From: Tetradesmus obliquus
Taxonomy: Eukaryota; Chlorophyta; Chlorophyceae; Sphaeropleales; Scenedesmaceae
Length of the DNA: 64,000 nt
Assembly (NCBI GenBank): GCA_030272155.1
Contig: CP126193.1
Location: forward strand, 1,984,001 to 2,048,000
Direction of reading: 5' to 3'
Shown in pieces: positions 23,998 to 35,672 of the stretch (the stretch's first letter is position 1; every line of letters starts with the position of its first letter). The position numbers and the translations under genes were made by a program. The notes below the pieces were generated by a model that saw only the letters and a program-made list of their open reading frames with translations, was not told the origin of the DNA and did no database searches.

Positions 23998-24090
23998 TGC
24001 ACTGCGGCAGACACAGAGAGGGACATGGCGACAGCGCTGCTGCTGCTGGGCATTGCACAGCCGGCGTGGGCTGCAGCGGCTGCCGAGTAA
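23998..24090 (+). repeat. Downstream copy of the SDR C-terminal coding end with stop codon
   Basis: The last part of exon 5 (from GCAGACACTGTGAGGGACAT to TAA at 23825) recurs about 265 bases downstream. It ends ttgcacagccggcgtggg then ctgcagcggctgccgagtaa. The copy keeps the same reading frame and stop (LLLLGIAQPAWAAAAAE) but lies in the 3' UTR of the working gene. Confidence 0.85.
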
Positions 24091-24135
24091 CGCATTTGAT
24101 GCTGAGAGTGTGACACAGTGATACTGCATCTTGCT

Positions 24136-24167
24136 TGTAAGCAGCTGGAATTGCATAATGCATGTAA
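24136..24167 (+). terminator. Paired TGTAA poly(A) signals for the SDR gene
   Basis: TGTAA occurs at 24136-24140 and 24163-24167, about 310-340 bases after the stop and just after the stop-codon copy. The copy would therefore be transcribed as 3' UTR. Confidence 0.45.
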
Positions 24168-24441
24168 GCAACCTTCAAGTCCCTTGTCTGTTGTTTGTCA
24201 GCTGGTGCTGATGCATGCATGTGCGTGCGTTGTTCTGGCATGAACCTGCCAAGACGTGGCTGGCTTGCTGAAGCAGCTGCAGCTTGCAAGCTGGGCAGTT
24301 GTCGCCGTGTACACGGTGGCAGATTTTCAAGTAGAGCCGGTGATGCAGCAGCCTGGCGTGCCGTTCTGGGTGGCGTCAGTTGTTGTCCTTTGAAGCCGGG
24401 CTATGGGCCATAGCAGCTGCAGCTGTGCAGCGTATAGAGAG

Positions 24442-24446
24442 TTACA
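24442..24446 (-). terminator. Candidate poly(A) signal for the SET gene
   Basis: TTACA on the + strand is TGTAA on the gene strand, about 295 bases after the stop at 24739. Confidence 0.4.
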
Positions 24447-24738
24447 GTGTCGCAATGGTTGGGCTGAATTGGAGTCAGCAAGTTGTAACCATTCGTGATG
24501 GTCCATCTTAATGGGAGCTCCTTCACTTGCCAACAGCAGCATCACAGAGAAAAGGGCCAGACAGCAGCACCTGCCCAGACATATACAGTGCAAAGTGCAG
24601 GATGGTCCGCGGTTGTTACCGTTTCCACCCACGCATCACAAAATACATGTGCCTTCCCCCATGGGCAACGCAGCGCACTTCAGCACCCTCCAATTGACAC
24701 CAGTGCACGGTCGGAAAACCCTGTACCACTGCAATACA

Positions 24739-26927
24739 TCAAGCACTGCTGGCTTGCTGCCAGGGCAGGGCATGGCAGGTCGACAATGTGCCGCCGCTCC
24801 CACTTGCTGCTGCTTGGAACTGCTGAAGCACCGCCCGCGGCACCCCAGCAGCCACACACACGTCCATAAGTAGCATCTTCTTGTTCGTCCTGAACTTCAC
24901 TGCTGTGCGCACAGCTGCACTGAGCGGCAAGCTCAAGGTGTCACTAGTGACACCGGTGACACCGGTGACGCCGGTGACACTGCTGTTCTGAATTGGTGGC
25001 AGCAGCACCTGCACCAGCTCCCCGAGAGATAGCTGCTCAACAGCTGCTGCAATGTCACTGTGTTGCTGAGCTGCTGTTGCTGCTGCTGCTGGTGGTGGTG
25101 GTTTAGCTGGGCCCGGCACTGCCTTCTTCTTGCGCTTGCCATGCATCAGCTGGATGCTGCTGCTACTGCTGCTGCTGCCTGCAGCTGCTGCAACTGCATC
25201 ATGCACTTCTGGGACGTACTCTGGTATGACGACCTGCAGAACAAATTGTACACGTCAGCAATGGGGCTTGATTATGCAAGTAACGTATGCAACAGGCACT
25301 GTTGCAAACAGTCTGCATCTGCTTATGAAACAAGCTACGTGCACATGATGCTCACCACATACACCGACCATTCATCCGCACACAGCAAACAAACACACCT
25401 GCGCGTAGTGCCGCAGCAGCTTCCCAAACAGCTGCACCGCCTCCCCATCCCCTGCCACATGAGCATCTGCCACAAGCAGTGCCAGGTCAGATAGCAGGAT
25501 GCTGTCAAGGGCAGCCAGCTGCTGCCAGGCTAGGCCAGCCACTGCAGCCTCCACTGCAGCCATGTCGCCGTGCTTCAGTACTTCCAGTGCTGCAATGAGC
25601 GAGCCGCTGACGCGGCTGCCTGACACCACCTACACAGCACAGCACAGCGCAGCAGAGTGCATTACACACCCCATTCGTTACCCCAGCTGCATGCATTGCC
25701 TGTCCCTGGTAAATGAAAGGTGTAATGCTGTAGCTGCTCAAACACTGCCGCATCCAGGCTGAGTCCGCCGTATGCAACTGGCCTCACAAATCAGAGTGGT
25801 AATTATCATGCTGAGCAGAGTAGCAGAAAACAAAAAGTAACAGAACACGATGCAGCACCTTGATAGGCTCAAGTGTATCCAGCAGGGGGCCCCAGCTGGC
25901 CCCCTCCAGGCCATCTGCTGCTGCCGCAAGCTCTTCCTGCAGCGCTGCCAGCCCAGCATCCAGCGCCTGCTTGTACAGCGGTGATAGATCTGCAGCAGCC
26001 TGGCCCTGCAGCAATACATAAATAGGAACAAAAACAGTGTCAGTCCCAGCACATGCTCCTCCTGCAGCGCTGCCAGCCCAGCATCCAGCGCCTGCTTCTA
26101 CAGCGTCGACAGCTCCGCAGCAGCCTGGCCCTGCAGCGACAAGGCAATGGACATGACATTCTTGTCACAACAGCACATGCACATGCACATGCGATTGCAG
26201 CAGAACAGCCAGCCCAGCATCCAGCGCCTGCTTGTATAGAGGTGACAGCCTCGCAGCAGCACGGCCCTGCAGCCATACAGCAATGCACACAATGTTTATG
26301 ACATACACAGAACATGCTCCTCCTGCAGTGCTGCCAGCCCAGCATCCAAAGCCTGCTTGTACAGCGGTGACAGCTCCGCAGCAGCCTCGCCCTGCAGCCA
26401 CACAAGGCAATGCACACGAAGATACACACAGTATATCTGTCATCCGCAGCACATGCACACGCAGCAGCGCTGCCAGCCCAGCATCCAGCTCCTGTATACA
26501 AGCAGGTCCTGCTTGTAGACAGGTAATAGCTCTGCAGCATACAAGTCCTGCGCCGGTTTGAGAAGATGCACGCAGCAGCAGACACGTGCAGCAGCGACGT
26601 CGGCCGGCAGCGGCATGTGTTGATGTGCGCCACCTGGTAAACACACATACGTGCACGTCACTATCATGCAAGTACTGTGCAAGATCAAGAGGCAATTCAA
26701 TTGCTTGCTTCTGCCTGCAAGGACAATCAGCTAGCCAAAGTACAAGCGTCTTGTTGCGTCAGCCAGCAGCTCTCCATACTGTTGTCAGCGCTGCTGTGGC
26801 TGCCATGCAGCAAGAGCCCACCTGGCGTATGTCCTGCTGCCACAGGTGCTCCAGGGCCTCTGTGATGCTGCTGAACAGCTGTACGGTGTCGTGAGGGTTG
26901 CTGGGTGGCACGAAGCCTGCAGTGCAT

Positions 26928-27002
<75 letters not shown>

Positions 27003-29176
27003 CCAGTTCGTTCAACAAAAAAGCTTGAGGGCAACCCTGATTACAACGGTTGCAGCTGTGGTGTCGTCGCAATTTACACTGACCAGTGCACCAAAGCAGC
27101 TGCTGAAGGGCTGCAGCGGCTTTGTTGCCTCCTTCACCACAAAGACAACAAGAAACAGAAACAACAGCCGCTGCAGGGAAGCACAGCCGCATGCCTTGAT
27201 ATGTAGTGACATGTCCCGCACCCACCGTAGTGCAGCAGGAACTCGTCATTGCCTCCTTCAAAGTACGACAGCAGCAGCGGCGAATCAGCAGGGATGGCTT
27301 GTGTGCTGCTGAGCACCATCTCCCAGCAGCTGCTGGGGCTGTTGTCTGGCGACACCACATCCCACCTGCAGCAGTCACACGAGGCAAGCATGGCAGGGCA
27401 ACGCGGCAGCAGGCGCGCAAACCACAGTCAACAAGCAGCAACTAAAAAGTAGAGCGAGGAGAAGAGAGGCTGCTTGCTTGTGCGGTAGTGCAGGGATGCA
27501 GCACTGTGGCACATGCAGTGGTTGGGTTGTGGCACGGCAGGCAACTTGGACAAAAGCCATGCCTGCTGTGGCTTGACGTAGGGCAACCTCACAAACCCGC
27601 GTCCGCTTGCAGGTAAACAAACTCATAACCTGTGTCGCAACCAGGCGCCGCTGTTCACAGATGCGCAGATGCCCTAGCTGCTGCTAGCAATACAATGAAG
27701 CTGCCATGCGGCAGGCGCAGTGCTGACCACTGCCTGCTGCAGGCACGCTGTACTCCTGTAAAGATAATCGTCAAGCAGCACACACCTGACGTTGTCTCTT
27801 GCTGTGGCTGGCTCTGAGAGCAAGCCGCCTGTCTCATCGCCTGCATGGTTCAGCATATCGATAAGGGGCACCAGCATGCGCACACCAATGCCGCCGCCTT
27901 GTGCAGCGTTGCCAAAGGTGCGAGACATCACCACCTGCAGCAGGAGGGGGCGCCGGCAGCAGCGCAGCCTGTTACAACTGCAGATGTACGCAAAAAATGT
28001 TGTGGCAGGCGATGATGTGCACTGCTACTGACGCCACTGCAAAGCATTGCTGTGCAAAGCTGCCGGCTACAGCTGACATCAATTGCAATGCAGGTGGGCG
28101 AGTGGCACAGGCAGTTATTTGAAAGTACATTGAAACAGCGTGTGTCTGCCACAGCCACTGCCGCTGCAGTGCAAGCCGGGGACTTCCACCTCGCCGCCAT
28201 GCAACAAGCAACCCCGCAAAATAACAACCAAAATAACAAGTAACAGCTAACTCACCGAATGAGCCCAGCGGTACGTCTGCAGGTCTGCTCCACCAATCGA
28301 GTCTGGCCTGCAGGATTGCCAGCTGGCAGCCATCTTATCAGCGTGGCCGCGGATGGCGGCTACTGCTGTTGGCAGCTGCACTGCAGCAGCATCAGCATTG
28401 GAGAAGCTCTCCAGTGCACTGGGTACTGCCTTGGGCAAAGCCTGCGGGTGACATGTTGATGCAAGGAGCAGCCACAAGCGGTGTGAGGAGGCGTGATTGG
28501 CTGGACGAAGGGCTGCAGCCAGTGCACTGGGAACTGCATTGGGCAGAGCCTGCAGGTGATACAGGTGCTGCAGGTGTGACGAGAAGTTTGAAGCGACAGC
28601 CAATGCAGCAGGTGGTGCCTCGCAAGCGCTGAATGAATGAGATTGGTCAGTTGAGACATTGCCATGGCCCAGTATTGGAGGGAGCGCCCAGCCACCCACC
28701 AAACCTGATGTACTAGCTGCCTAGCCGTGCGTATTTGACAGGCATCAGGGGGTTCGCAAACAGTGCAGCTGCTGTTTTGGGCCGCCCTGCTGCTGGCAAC
28801 ACAGCTGCTACTGCTATTGCGCATGTGCACCCTGTGGCGTGCATACCTGCAGGTATGGATGCCAGGGGGACTCCCGCCCAGCCTGCACCTGCTGCAGCAG
28901 CTTGGCCACAAGCCGGTCCTGCCAGAGCGCACCCTGCATGTGGTTTGTTTTCCATTGTAAGCACATTGTAAATACATTGTAAGGGCCACAGGTGATGCAG
29001 CAGGAAAGTAGCGGCTGTGCATGGTTGCGGCTCCCCCTACTGCTGTGTTGCAGCGCTAGAGACTGGTTACACACACAGCTGCTGTGTTATTGCAGCAAGT
29101 CTTTGCTTGGCAGACAGCAGCTGTCATTCACTGCCGGTTGTACAACTGCTGCTGCTGGTGATGGTGGTGGTGGTGC

Positions 29177-29214
<38 letters not shown>

Positions 29215-30125
29215 CGCACCTGCCCCACCAGCTGCTGCTGCTCCTCCTCCTCCATCACATCAGTGATGGCCAGGCGCAGCGGCACACGCAGCAGCTGGTA
29301 TCCAGCCGGAATGTCCTGCAAGGGCAGCAGCAGCCGTGTGCAGCAGCAGTCAGGCAGCAGTTCTGGCAGCCCTGCATAGTGTTTGCTGTAGCTGCTGCAT
29401 CCGACATTGCAAAGCCACTCTTCAACCACAATGGCATGCAAAACAGCCATTGCATGTTGCTGTGTGCTGGTGTGACACAAAAAAATGCATGCAACTGAAT
29501 GCAAAATCTATGTGATGGTGTGACACAACATGGCATGATGGTCAGCTCCCTGCTGCGCACCTCCACGGCAATGACGCCCCTGTCACCCTCTCCATCTTCA
29601 TACAGCGCCACCTTACTGTCCTCAGTGCCTACGCCAGTCACGCCTGGCAACACAACAGCACAGCGTGACACTCAGCGCATCGCAGATACCCTCACGTGAT
29701 GGAAGCTGGCACGGATTTGCAGGCAGCAGGAACAATGCGACAGAGCCGGCTCTGCTGTGCTAAACCTACTTTGCGCTGCGTACGGCAGCATTGAGGCGCT
29801 GCATTTGCTGCTGCTGCAGCTGCTGCTGCTCACCATTGTTGACGAGCCACAGCAGCAGGTTCTGCAGGCAGGAGGTGTCCTGCTGCGCTGCAGGAGAGGC
29901 AGCCTCTGCCGGTGCTGCTGCTCCTGCTGCTACGCGTTGGCTGTGTCGCCTGTTTGTGCTGCTTGTGTTTATGCTGGTGCTGTTGCAGGTGCTTGTGCAC
30001 AAGCCTGAAGATCTGCACACTCGTGATTGCTGTGCATGCAGCTGTTGCGCGGTCACCAAGCGATTCTGCAGGCACCTGGCGTGCCTGTTGTGCAATGTCA
30101 ATGGAGACGCGTGTCCTGCCTGCAT
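24739..30125 (-). CDS. SET-domain protein methyltransferase, Rubisco-LSMT-like (666 aa, 11 exons)
   Basis: Minus-strand exons: 30125-29834, 29643-29561, 29315-29220, 28933-28847, 28441-28256, 27934-27786, 27365-27226, 26916-26822, 26005-25859, 25629-25399, 25233-24739. All phases close. Residues 1-97 look like a plastid-targeting region ending LLLWLVNNG. The SET domain then runs GEGDRGVIAVEDIPAGYQLL, ESPWHPYLQ, TYRWAHSVVMSRTFG, the AdoMet/knot signature LVPLIDMLNH (about 268-278) and LLLSYFEGGNDEFLLHYGFV. The C-terminal half (exons 8-11) is Leu/Ala-rich helical, as in the Rubisco-LSMT substrate-binding domain, but adds a low-complexity Lys/Pro/Ala/Ser stretch and an SVTGVTGVTGVT repeat. Family members methylate Lys in plastid proteins (Rubisco, aldolase) or others. 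An extra exon near 26550-26640 cannot be excluded. Confidence 0.88.
24940..24985 (-). repeat. Nine-base coding minisatellite in the SET gene
   Basis: gacaccggt-like units repeat about four times in the last exon, encoding the VTG repeat. Confidence 0.8.
25937..26545 (-). repeat. Five-copy array of the SET exon 9 acceptor edge
   Basis: The exon start (plus-strand text ctgccagcccagcatccagc then gcctgcttgtacagcggtga ... cctggcc|ctgcag) occurs at about 25940-26005 (used). It recurs at about 26063-26130, 26206-26266, 26326-26391 and, more decayed, 26463-26545. The acceptor-equivalent positions 26005, 26130, 26266 and 26391 are 125, 136 and 125 bases apart. The intervening intron text (caaggcaatg, acacagaacatgctcctcctg) also repeats. 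Confidence 0.88.
26928..26998 (-). repeat. Long CTG/CAG tract, about 23-24 units, in SET intron 7
   Basis: An uninterrupted triplet run reads CTG on the gene strand. It ends about 11 bases before the acceptor of exon 8. It is the longest pure triplet tract in the window. Confidence 0.95.
28409..28556 (-). repeat. Repeated acceptor edge of SET exon 5
   Basis: Plus-strand ccagtgcactgggtactgcc then ttgggcaaagcctgcgggtg (28411-28450, exon start plus acceptor) is echoed at 28523-28556 as ccagtgcactgggaactgca then ttgggcagagcctgcaggtg. Spacing is about 112 bases, in intron 4. Confidence 0.8.
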
Positions 30126-30872
30126 GGTTTGTTGGGTGGCAGTCAGGCCTGACAGATCAGCACATTGTGAAGACTTTTATGGTTGCTGTAGCACAACTGC
30201 AACACTGACAGCACGGCTTTGCTGCTTGGAACTGTTACTGGCCTTGATGGGAGACATTATTGTTGCCCACCTTGCTCAATTTTGAGATACTGCACTGAAA
30301 CTGCATGGCCGAGATCGCGGCACGAAACACTGATGTAACGGGTCGTGAGACGTTTTGAATGACCAGGCAGCGGGATCTCTTGATGTTGCCCTAACCAGCG
30401 TCGTGCTCAGGTTGATGGCCTGAAGTGCACGCTCGTACAGTTACGTGCAGCCTGCAGCTCCTGGCAACAGTATAGACATTAGATAAAGCTGTTTTGGCTG
30501 AAACTGGCGTGTGACAGCAGTTGCAGCGCGCTCAATCGCTCAAAAATACTTGCCGTCATGTAACTTGTCACGGCGGGCTTTCCATGCCACAACCAGAATA
30601 TCAATAGCCTAGTGTGAACTCTGGTACCAGACCACAACTTCAATATATTCGCATGAGCCGTCAGGAGCTGTGCCGCATCGACCTCTTTCTGCTGTGTTTT
30701 GTCGAGTCTGCCAGTGCTGAAGTCTCCGTGGCTGCTACTTCTTTGCGCGGAGCTATATATTCTTCTTCATTTAGCACTCTGTATCGATAAAGCAGCTTTG
30801 GTTCGGTCAAGCGCACAGGCCGGCAGCAGTAGCAGCAGCAGCAGCCCCAGCAGCAGCAACCACAAAAGCAGC
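30126..30872. promoter_or_regulatory. Divergent promoter region, SET gene / L1-domain gene
   Basis: A 747-base gap separates two divergent start codons. A TATA-like TATATAT lies at 30754-30760, 113 bases before the L1-domain ATG. Bases 30830-30872 are a CAG/CCC-rich leader in frame with the downstream coding sequence but without an upstream ATG. Confidence 0.4.
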
Positions 30873-31652
30873 ATGGAGCTGCCAGGCTTCAAGCCTCAGC
30901 AGCTGCAAAAAGCCGTCTCGTCGCTGCTTAAGTTCGTTGGCGATGCGGACAAGTCCACGCAGCTGCTGGAGGAGGATGAAGTCTTCCACCTGGTGGTGTC
31001 CCTGAAAAAGGCGCCAGTGGGCCCCCGCAAAGACAAGCTCATTCGCATCGCCATCCCGCACCCGCTGTGGACAGCAGAGGGCGCAGAGGTGTGCCTGTTT
31101 GTGAAGGACCACAAGGGTGAGGGGCACAAGGCAGCAAAGCAGCGGCTGGCCAAGCTGCTCAAAAACGGCGGCGTGGCGAAGGTGGTGGGCTTGAGCAAGC
31201 TGCGCACCAAGTATGAGTCACACGAGGCGAAGCGGCAGCTGTGCGGCGCGTATGACCTGTTCCTAGCAGACGAGCGCATCATTCCCTCGCTGCCAAAGCT
31301 GATAGGCAAGGCCTTTTTCAAAAAGAAGAAGCAGCCGGTCCCCGTGGACATGCGCGCAGCAGACTTTTCAAAGCAGGTGCAGGCGGCGCTTGCAGCAACG
31401 TACATGACGCCGCCGCAAGGCACCTGCGTCAGCGTGCGCGTCGCGCGCAGCAGCATGGTGCAGCAGCAGATCGTGGAGAATGCGATGGCGGCGCTGCGGG
31501 GCGTGGTGGGCAACATACCCAAGAAGTGGGGCAATGTTCAGGCAGTGTACCTGAAAACCAGCGAGTCAGTGTCCCTGCCAGTGTACCAGGTGCTGCCTGA
31601 GGAGCCCACAAAGATTGCAGCGCAGCAGCAGGAAGAGCAGGAGTCTCAGTAG
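30873..31652 (+). CDS. Ribosomal L1-domain protein, RSL1D1/UTP30-like (259 aa, intronless)
   Basis: A single open exon starts at the first ATG in frame (MELPGFKPQQLQKAVSSLLK). The frame stays open upstream without an ATG. The protein shows the L1 fold of nucleolar ribosome-biogenesis factors (human RSL1D1, yeast Utp30/Cic1). Visible parts are LIRIAIPHPLWT, EVCLFVKDHKGEG, the middle domain VVGLSKLRTKYESHEAKRQL then YDLFLADERI, IPSLPKLIGKAFFKKKKQPV, a returning strand GTCVSVRVARSSM, and VQAVYLKTSESVSLPVYQV. The basic KAFFKKKKQP loop fits rRNA contact. It would act in the nucleolus in large- or small-subunit assembly. No Lys-rich C-terminal extension as in human RSL1D1; it ends in Gln/Glu. It is the only intronless recognised gene here. 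Confidence 0.9.
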   Translation: MELPGFKPQQLQKAVSSLLKFVGDADKSTQLLEEDEVFHLVVSLKKAPVGPRKDKLIRIAIPHPLWTAEGAEVCLFVKDHKGEGHKAAKQRLAKLLKNGGVAKVVGLSKLRTKYESHEAKRQLCGAYDLFLADERIIPSLPKLIGKAFFKKKKQPVPVDMRAADFSKQVQAALAATYMTPPQGTCVSVRVARSSMVQQQIVENAMAALRGVVGNIPKKWGNVQAVYLKTSESVSLPVYQVLPEEPTKIAAQQQEEQESQ

Positions 31653-34600
31653 CGCGCAGGAGCAGTAAAAGGAGATCTTGCAGCAGCTGAGCAGCAGCGG
31701 CAGCAGTGGAGGGTGGCTGCTGGCGGCTGCTGCCTTGGTTTGCCAGCGTCTGCAGCAGATAGTGCTAGGAGAGCTTTGCGGGCGCCACCCTACCAGACAG
31801 GCATAGCCGCAGCCGCAGGATGCGCTTATGCGTGGGTGCATAGCCGCGCATACGCATGTGAGTCAGCTCCTAGCAGCCGCTGTGCTGGCATCGGCTGGAG
31901 GGCTAGCCGCAGAGCTGCCTGCAGCTGGTGCTAGGCTCTGTGGATGCAGCAGTGAGCAGTGCAGCGGCAAGTTGCTGCTGCTGCTGGTGGTGGTGGTGGT
32001 GGTTTTTGGCATCATGCTGTTGCAGCAGCTTTGGCCAATATCCAGCTGCTGGCTGTGTGCATCATGCAGTCGCGGGAGTGGAGTAGAATGCAGCAGCAGC
32101 AGCAGCAGCAGGTGAAGGATAGCCATGGTACTTATGTGCAAGCGCACATGCCTGGCATGTTGCTCAGCTCGTGGCAGCGTGCTTACAGCTGCAACCTGTG
32201 CTTCGCGCATGAGCACGCGCCTTGCCATGATGTATATGGGTGCATTCACAGCCTTCTGTTGTTGCAGCCGCGTCATGGAATAGCAGTGATGACGAGGCAT
32301 TATTGTTGAGCAGAACGTCTGCCACTCTTATAAGAGCTAATCAGCAGTAACTTGGGTGCAAATCATGCCACTCTTGGCAGTAGCTTGGGTGTAGGTCATG
32401 GATGCGTAATTACATGTCAGTATTATGAGTTGCAATTACATGTCCAGACGTCAGGATGTCGACATCCTTCTAAATCTGATTTGGTCTCATACGCGATTGG
32501 TCTTTAGCAGTGTTGTCAGGAGTGCATTCTATGCTGCGCACGGCATTGTAGCTGACCCATCAGCTGTGAAGTGTGTGCATGTGTGTGCCAAGTTGAGTCT
32601 CTCTCCACCTGCAACGGACAATCCTCAACATTATTAGCAATGTGAAGGATAGATTTTACTCTCATATAATTAATCAAACTCTGAACTCACAAGTGACATG
32701 TGACAATGCCATCCAAGCCATAATAACACCCGGACCATAGCAACAGCGCCATCGCCCCATCCTGTGTGTAACTACTCGGGTCCCCGTCATCAAACTTCAA
32801 TTACTATTTGAACAAATCAAACCTCATCACACCAGCCCAGACCAACATAACGGCGCCAATTCTGCATTGCACAATCATTGTGAGTTGCAGGTGACTTCAC
32901 ACTGATGCAACATGATACGTACTCATATCATATGTTACAAGCGGTGCAGCTTAGACGGCTGCAGCAGCGACCCATCAATAATACAATACAATACAATACA
33001 TGACAATACACTTAAGATTGAGACCTCCCTCAGGCACAAGCCCATCAACCAGTGTTCTCACCACACCACCTGATGCTGCTGTACTGCTGCAATCCAGCCT
33101 GCACGACAGCTGCCCCACCACCAACCAGGCCAAGTGTGGCTGCAAACGCATCATCATCATACTCAAAACTGCAAACAATTAAGCTACCAAGACCGGCTAA
33201 GTCCCTGCTGGCTCACCAGTGGGCTTCGCTGCTGCATGCTGCACATCGCTGTCTAAGCCGCGCGAGCACTGCTACCAGTGTACCCTACACCTCTGCCTGC
33301 ACCTAAACCGGCTGCCTGTCCAGGGCCATCTGGAACACTGGCGCAGGCAGCTTTGCTGGGCGGCACCAGCACACCACCCAAGACCCCACAGTCGCATTTA
33401 GAATACATGTCATCAAAACCTCCTGGCATGGCCAAATGAACTCCTGTAGAAAGTAGAAAGAAACATGCGGCATCCAAACATGCTCAAGAAAACAGGGTGA
33501 TATGTTGTGCGTCATACATGATTTTGAGGCTGCCTGCTGCCACGCCAAACACACCGATTATATACAAAGTTGTACACTAGCACACGCGCTGCCCACCCCC
33601 AACCATTGAACACAGCCAGCCCCATGACAACTGTTAGCACCCATGACACGTGCATAACACATGTGTTAGCAGCTGCAGCAACAACGGTAGCCGGACTTTG
33701 TTGTTGCTGACACGTGCCACATACAACACCTGGCCCACAACAACCGTCAACAGCATATATGGCATATATATGCCACAGCCACAGCAGCCGCGGCACAGCA
33801 TGACCAACTGACTGAGGATATTCTGCAAAGCTCGCATGTACAGCTGTGTGCGCTGCTTCCATCAAGTCAGGCTGTGTGCGCCTGAAATCATACAACTGAC
33901 GGCACAAATCAGGTGAAAGATGTCTTATGTTCATAAGTCTTGACCGTCAAGACAGTGTTACAGGCTGTAACACAGTGCAGGGTATACCACCCAAACACCA
34001 CAAAGTCATGTTTTACTGTAGATTTCTTGGATGCTTCAATATCCTGCTTGCAGGCAACTGATGCAATTTCTATGTCAGCAACTGCAGCCACCGCATGCTG
34101 CCGGATACCAAGGAAGCCGCAATGACGCCCGTGGCCTGCGACGCTGACCGGGAGGCTGCCCAAGGATGCAGCTCCATTGGACGCTGCCCTGTCAGTTGCC
34201 GCTGCAATCGCTACCACCAGCAGCAGCCAGAGCAGGCGTCATGACACCTTCTTGCCTGCCGTCGCCTCGTGTTATGCATGTAGCTCTGGATGCGTCTCGC
34301 TGATTGAAAAGCTGCCCATAGGCACTCAGAGGGCAGCGCACTGACAGCTGCTGCCAGCCCCACCTGCGCTAGCCTGCTACAGCGTCAATCTCTTTGTGTA
34401 CAGCACTGCCAACGACTGTATCAGTGCCGTCTTTTCTGCTGAAGTAGGCTGTTGGCGCAGCAGGGCATGTGCCCTTCAAATCTGAGACTGCACCTCTTGG
34501 AAACGGTCTGGCTGCCCCTGTGCTGCCCCTGCCTGGGGGCCTCCTGCGGCAGCCATGCTGCCTCCTGCAGAACAGCACGCAGACAGCTATGCATGTCACA

Positions 34601-35672
34601 AATCAGGTGTCTTAGGGCTACCCGAGTATCTTATGTTGCGCTGTTGGTTGTCCAGTGACCAAGCCATCCCGGCGAGGCGAGTTGAGGCTGCCAAGGGCCA
34701 CTCGGTGGTAGCCCATCTCAGCACCCCCCGGAGGTTGCATGTGAAAGTTGTTGTGTATTGGTCGCACTATACAGGGCATCAGCGCTGCTGCACCACACGC
34801 AGAGCAACGACGCACCAATGGCAGAGTCCGCTGCTGACTTGGCTGTGCCAAAGGCCGGGAGGTGATGTAATTGCAAACAACCTACCAACACGAAAGGCCT
34901 TGTGCTTGAGGGTAACGTGGCAAATTGCAGCCAGATGCTGCGGCAGTGGCAGAAAGTACCAGGTAGTAACTCAGTGAGGTAGTTGACCAGACACAAGGGA
35001 GGCCCCAATGCCCAGGGTGTTAGCCAAGGTGGGTTCGGTGTGGGTGCCCTATGGGCCCATTATTTCTGCCGAGCCAGATCCCTTAAGTACACAGAGCTGC
35101 ATGCCTGCTATCACACTGGTTACAGTACTTGATTGTAGTCATGACCCCCTTGCCACAGCTCAGCTTGCAAGCGGCTTGCTGCTGTTTGTCAGTGTCACAA
35201 CCCTGCCACGCGCAAACTAGACGCGAATGAACTGCAGCAGGCACAGCACTGCCTGGTGACCCATATGAACATCCTCTGGCCTGAGCGAGCCCACCGTGAC
35301 TGTCACAGCCTGTGGGTGTCACTGGGCCCTCCCCGGACACCAGGCAAGTCACTTGCTAACATAACATAAGTCGTTAGCCATGAACGCTGAAGCTCTTTTG
35401 AAACGCCACGTCACTTGCTGTTGGCCACCCCTTGCATATCTTTACGTTCAACACTGCACATGCACACCTGTCTGTGTTGCACAGACAGCTGTACCGTCCT
35501 GCAAGCCAGCCAGCCCCATTGCACTGCCTGACTGCCAGACACTGCTGCGGCTCCTCCTGCTCGGCTCCTGCTGCTGCTGCCATTGAGGTCCCTGCATATG
35601 TATACACAAAGGTATATATCCCTGGTGCAGCAGCAATTGGCGGCAGCGGACTGCGGCAGTTGATATAACGCT
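31653..35672. other. Gene-poor region, 4 kb
   Basis: Bases 31653-32300 are T/G-rich on the + strand, fitting the 3' flank of the L1-domain gene. From about 32650 to 33900 the + strand becomes CA-rich and less GC-rich, suggesting minus-strand transcription. A minus frame at 33909-34217 opens with a signal-peptide-like run (LLWLLLVVAIAAATDRA) but has no ATG or usable splice acceptor. Other frames (34369-34599, 34555-34977) are unrecognised. TTACA at 35120-35124 could end the ankyrin gene transcript. Confidence 0.45.
32979..33000. repeat. (ATACA)n pentanucleotide microsatellite
   Basis: About four units of ATACA lie in an A/C-rich stretch. Confidence 0.85.

Noticed and set aside
26846-27312. 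Open frames encoding poly-Gln, poly-Ser, poly-Ala or poly-Leu across the long CAG tract
   Set aside because: Every frame of a triplet run stays open. The tract lies between two phased exons of the SET gene and is intronic.
33909-34217. Minus frame starting with a signal-peptide-like hydrophobic run
   Set aside because: No in-frame ATG (a stop precedes the hydrophobic run), no acceptor nearby and no recognisable mature domain.
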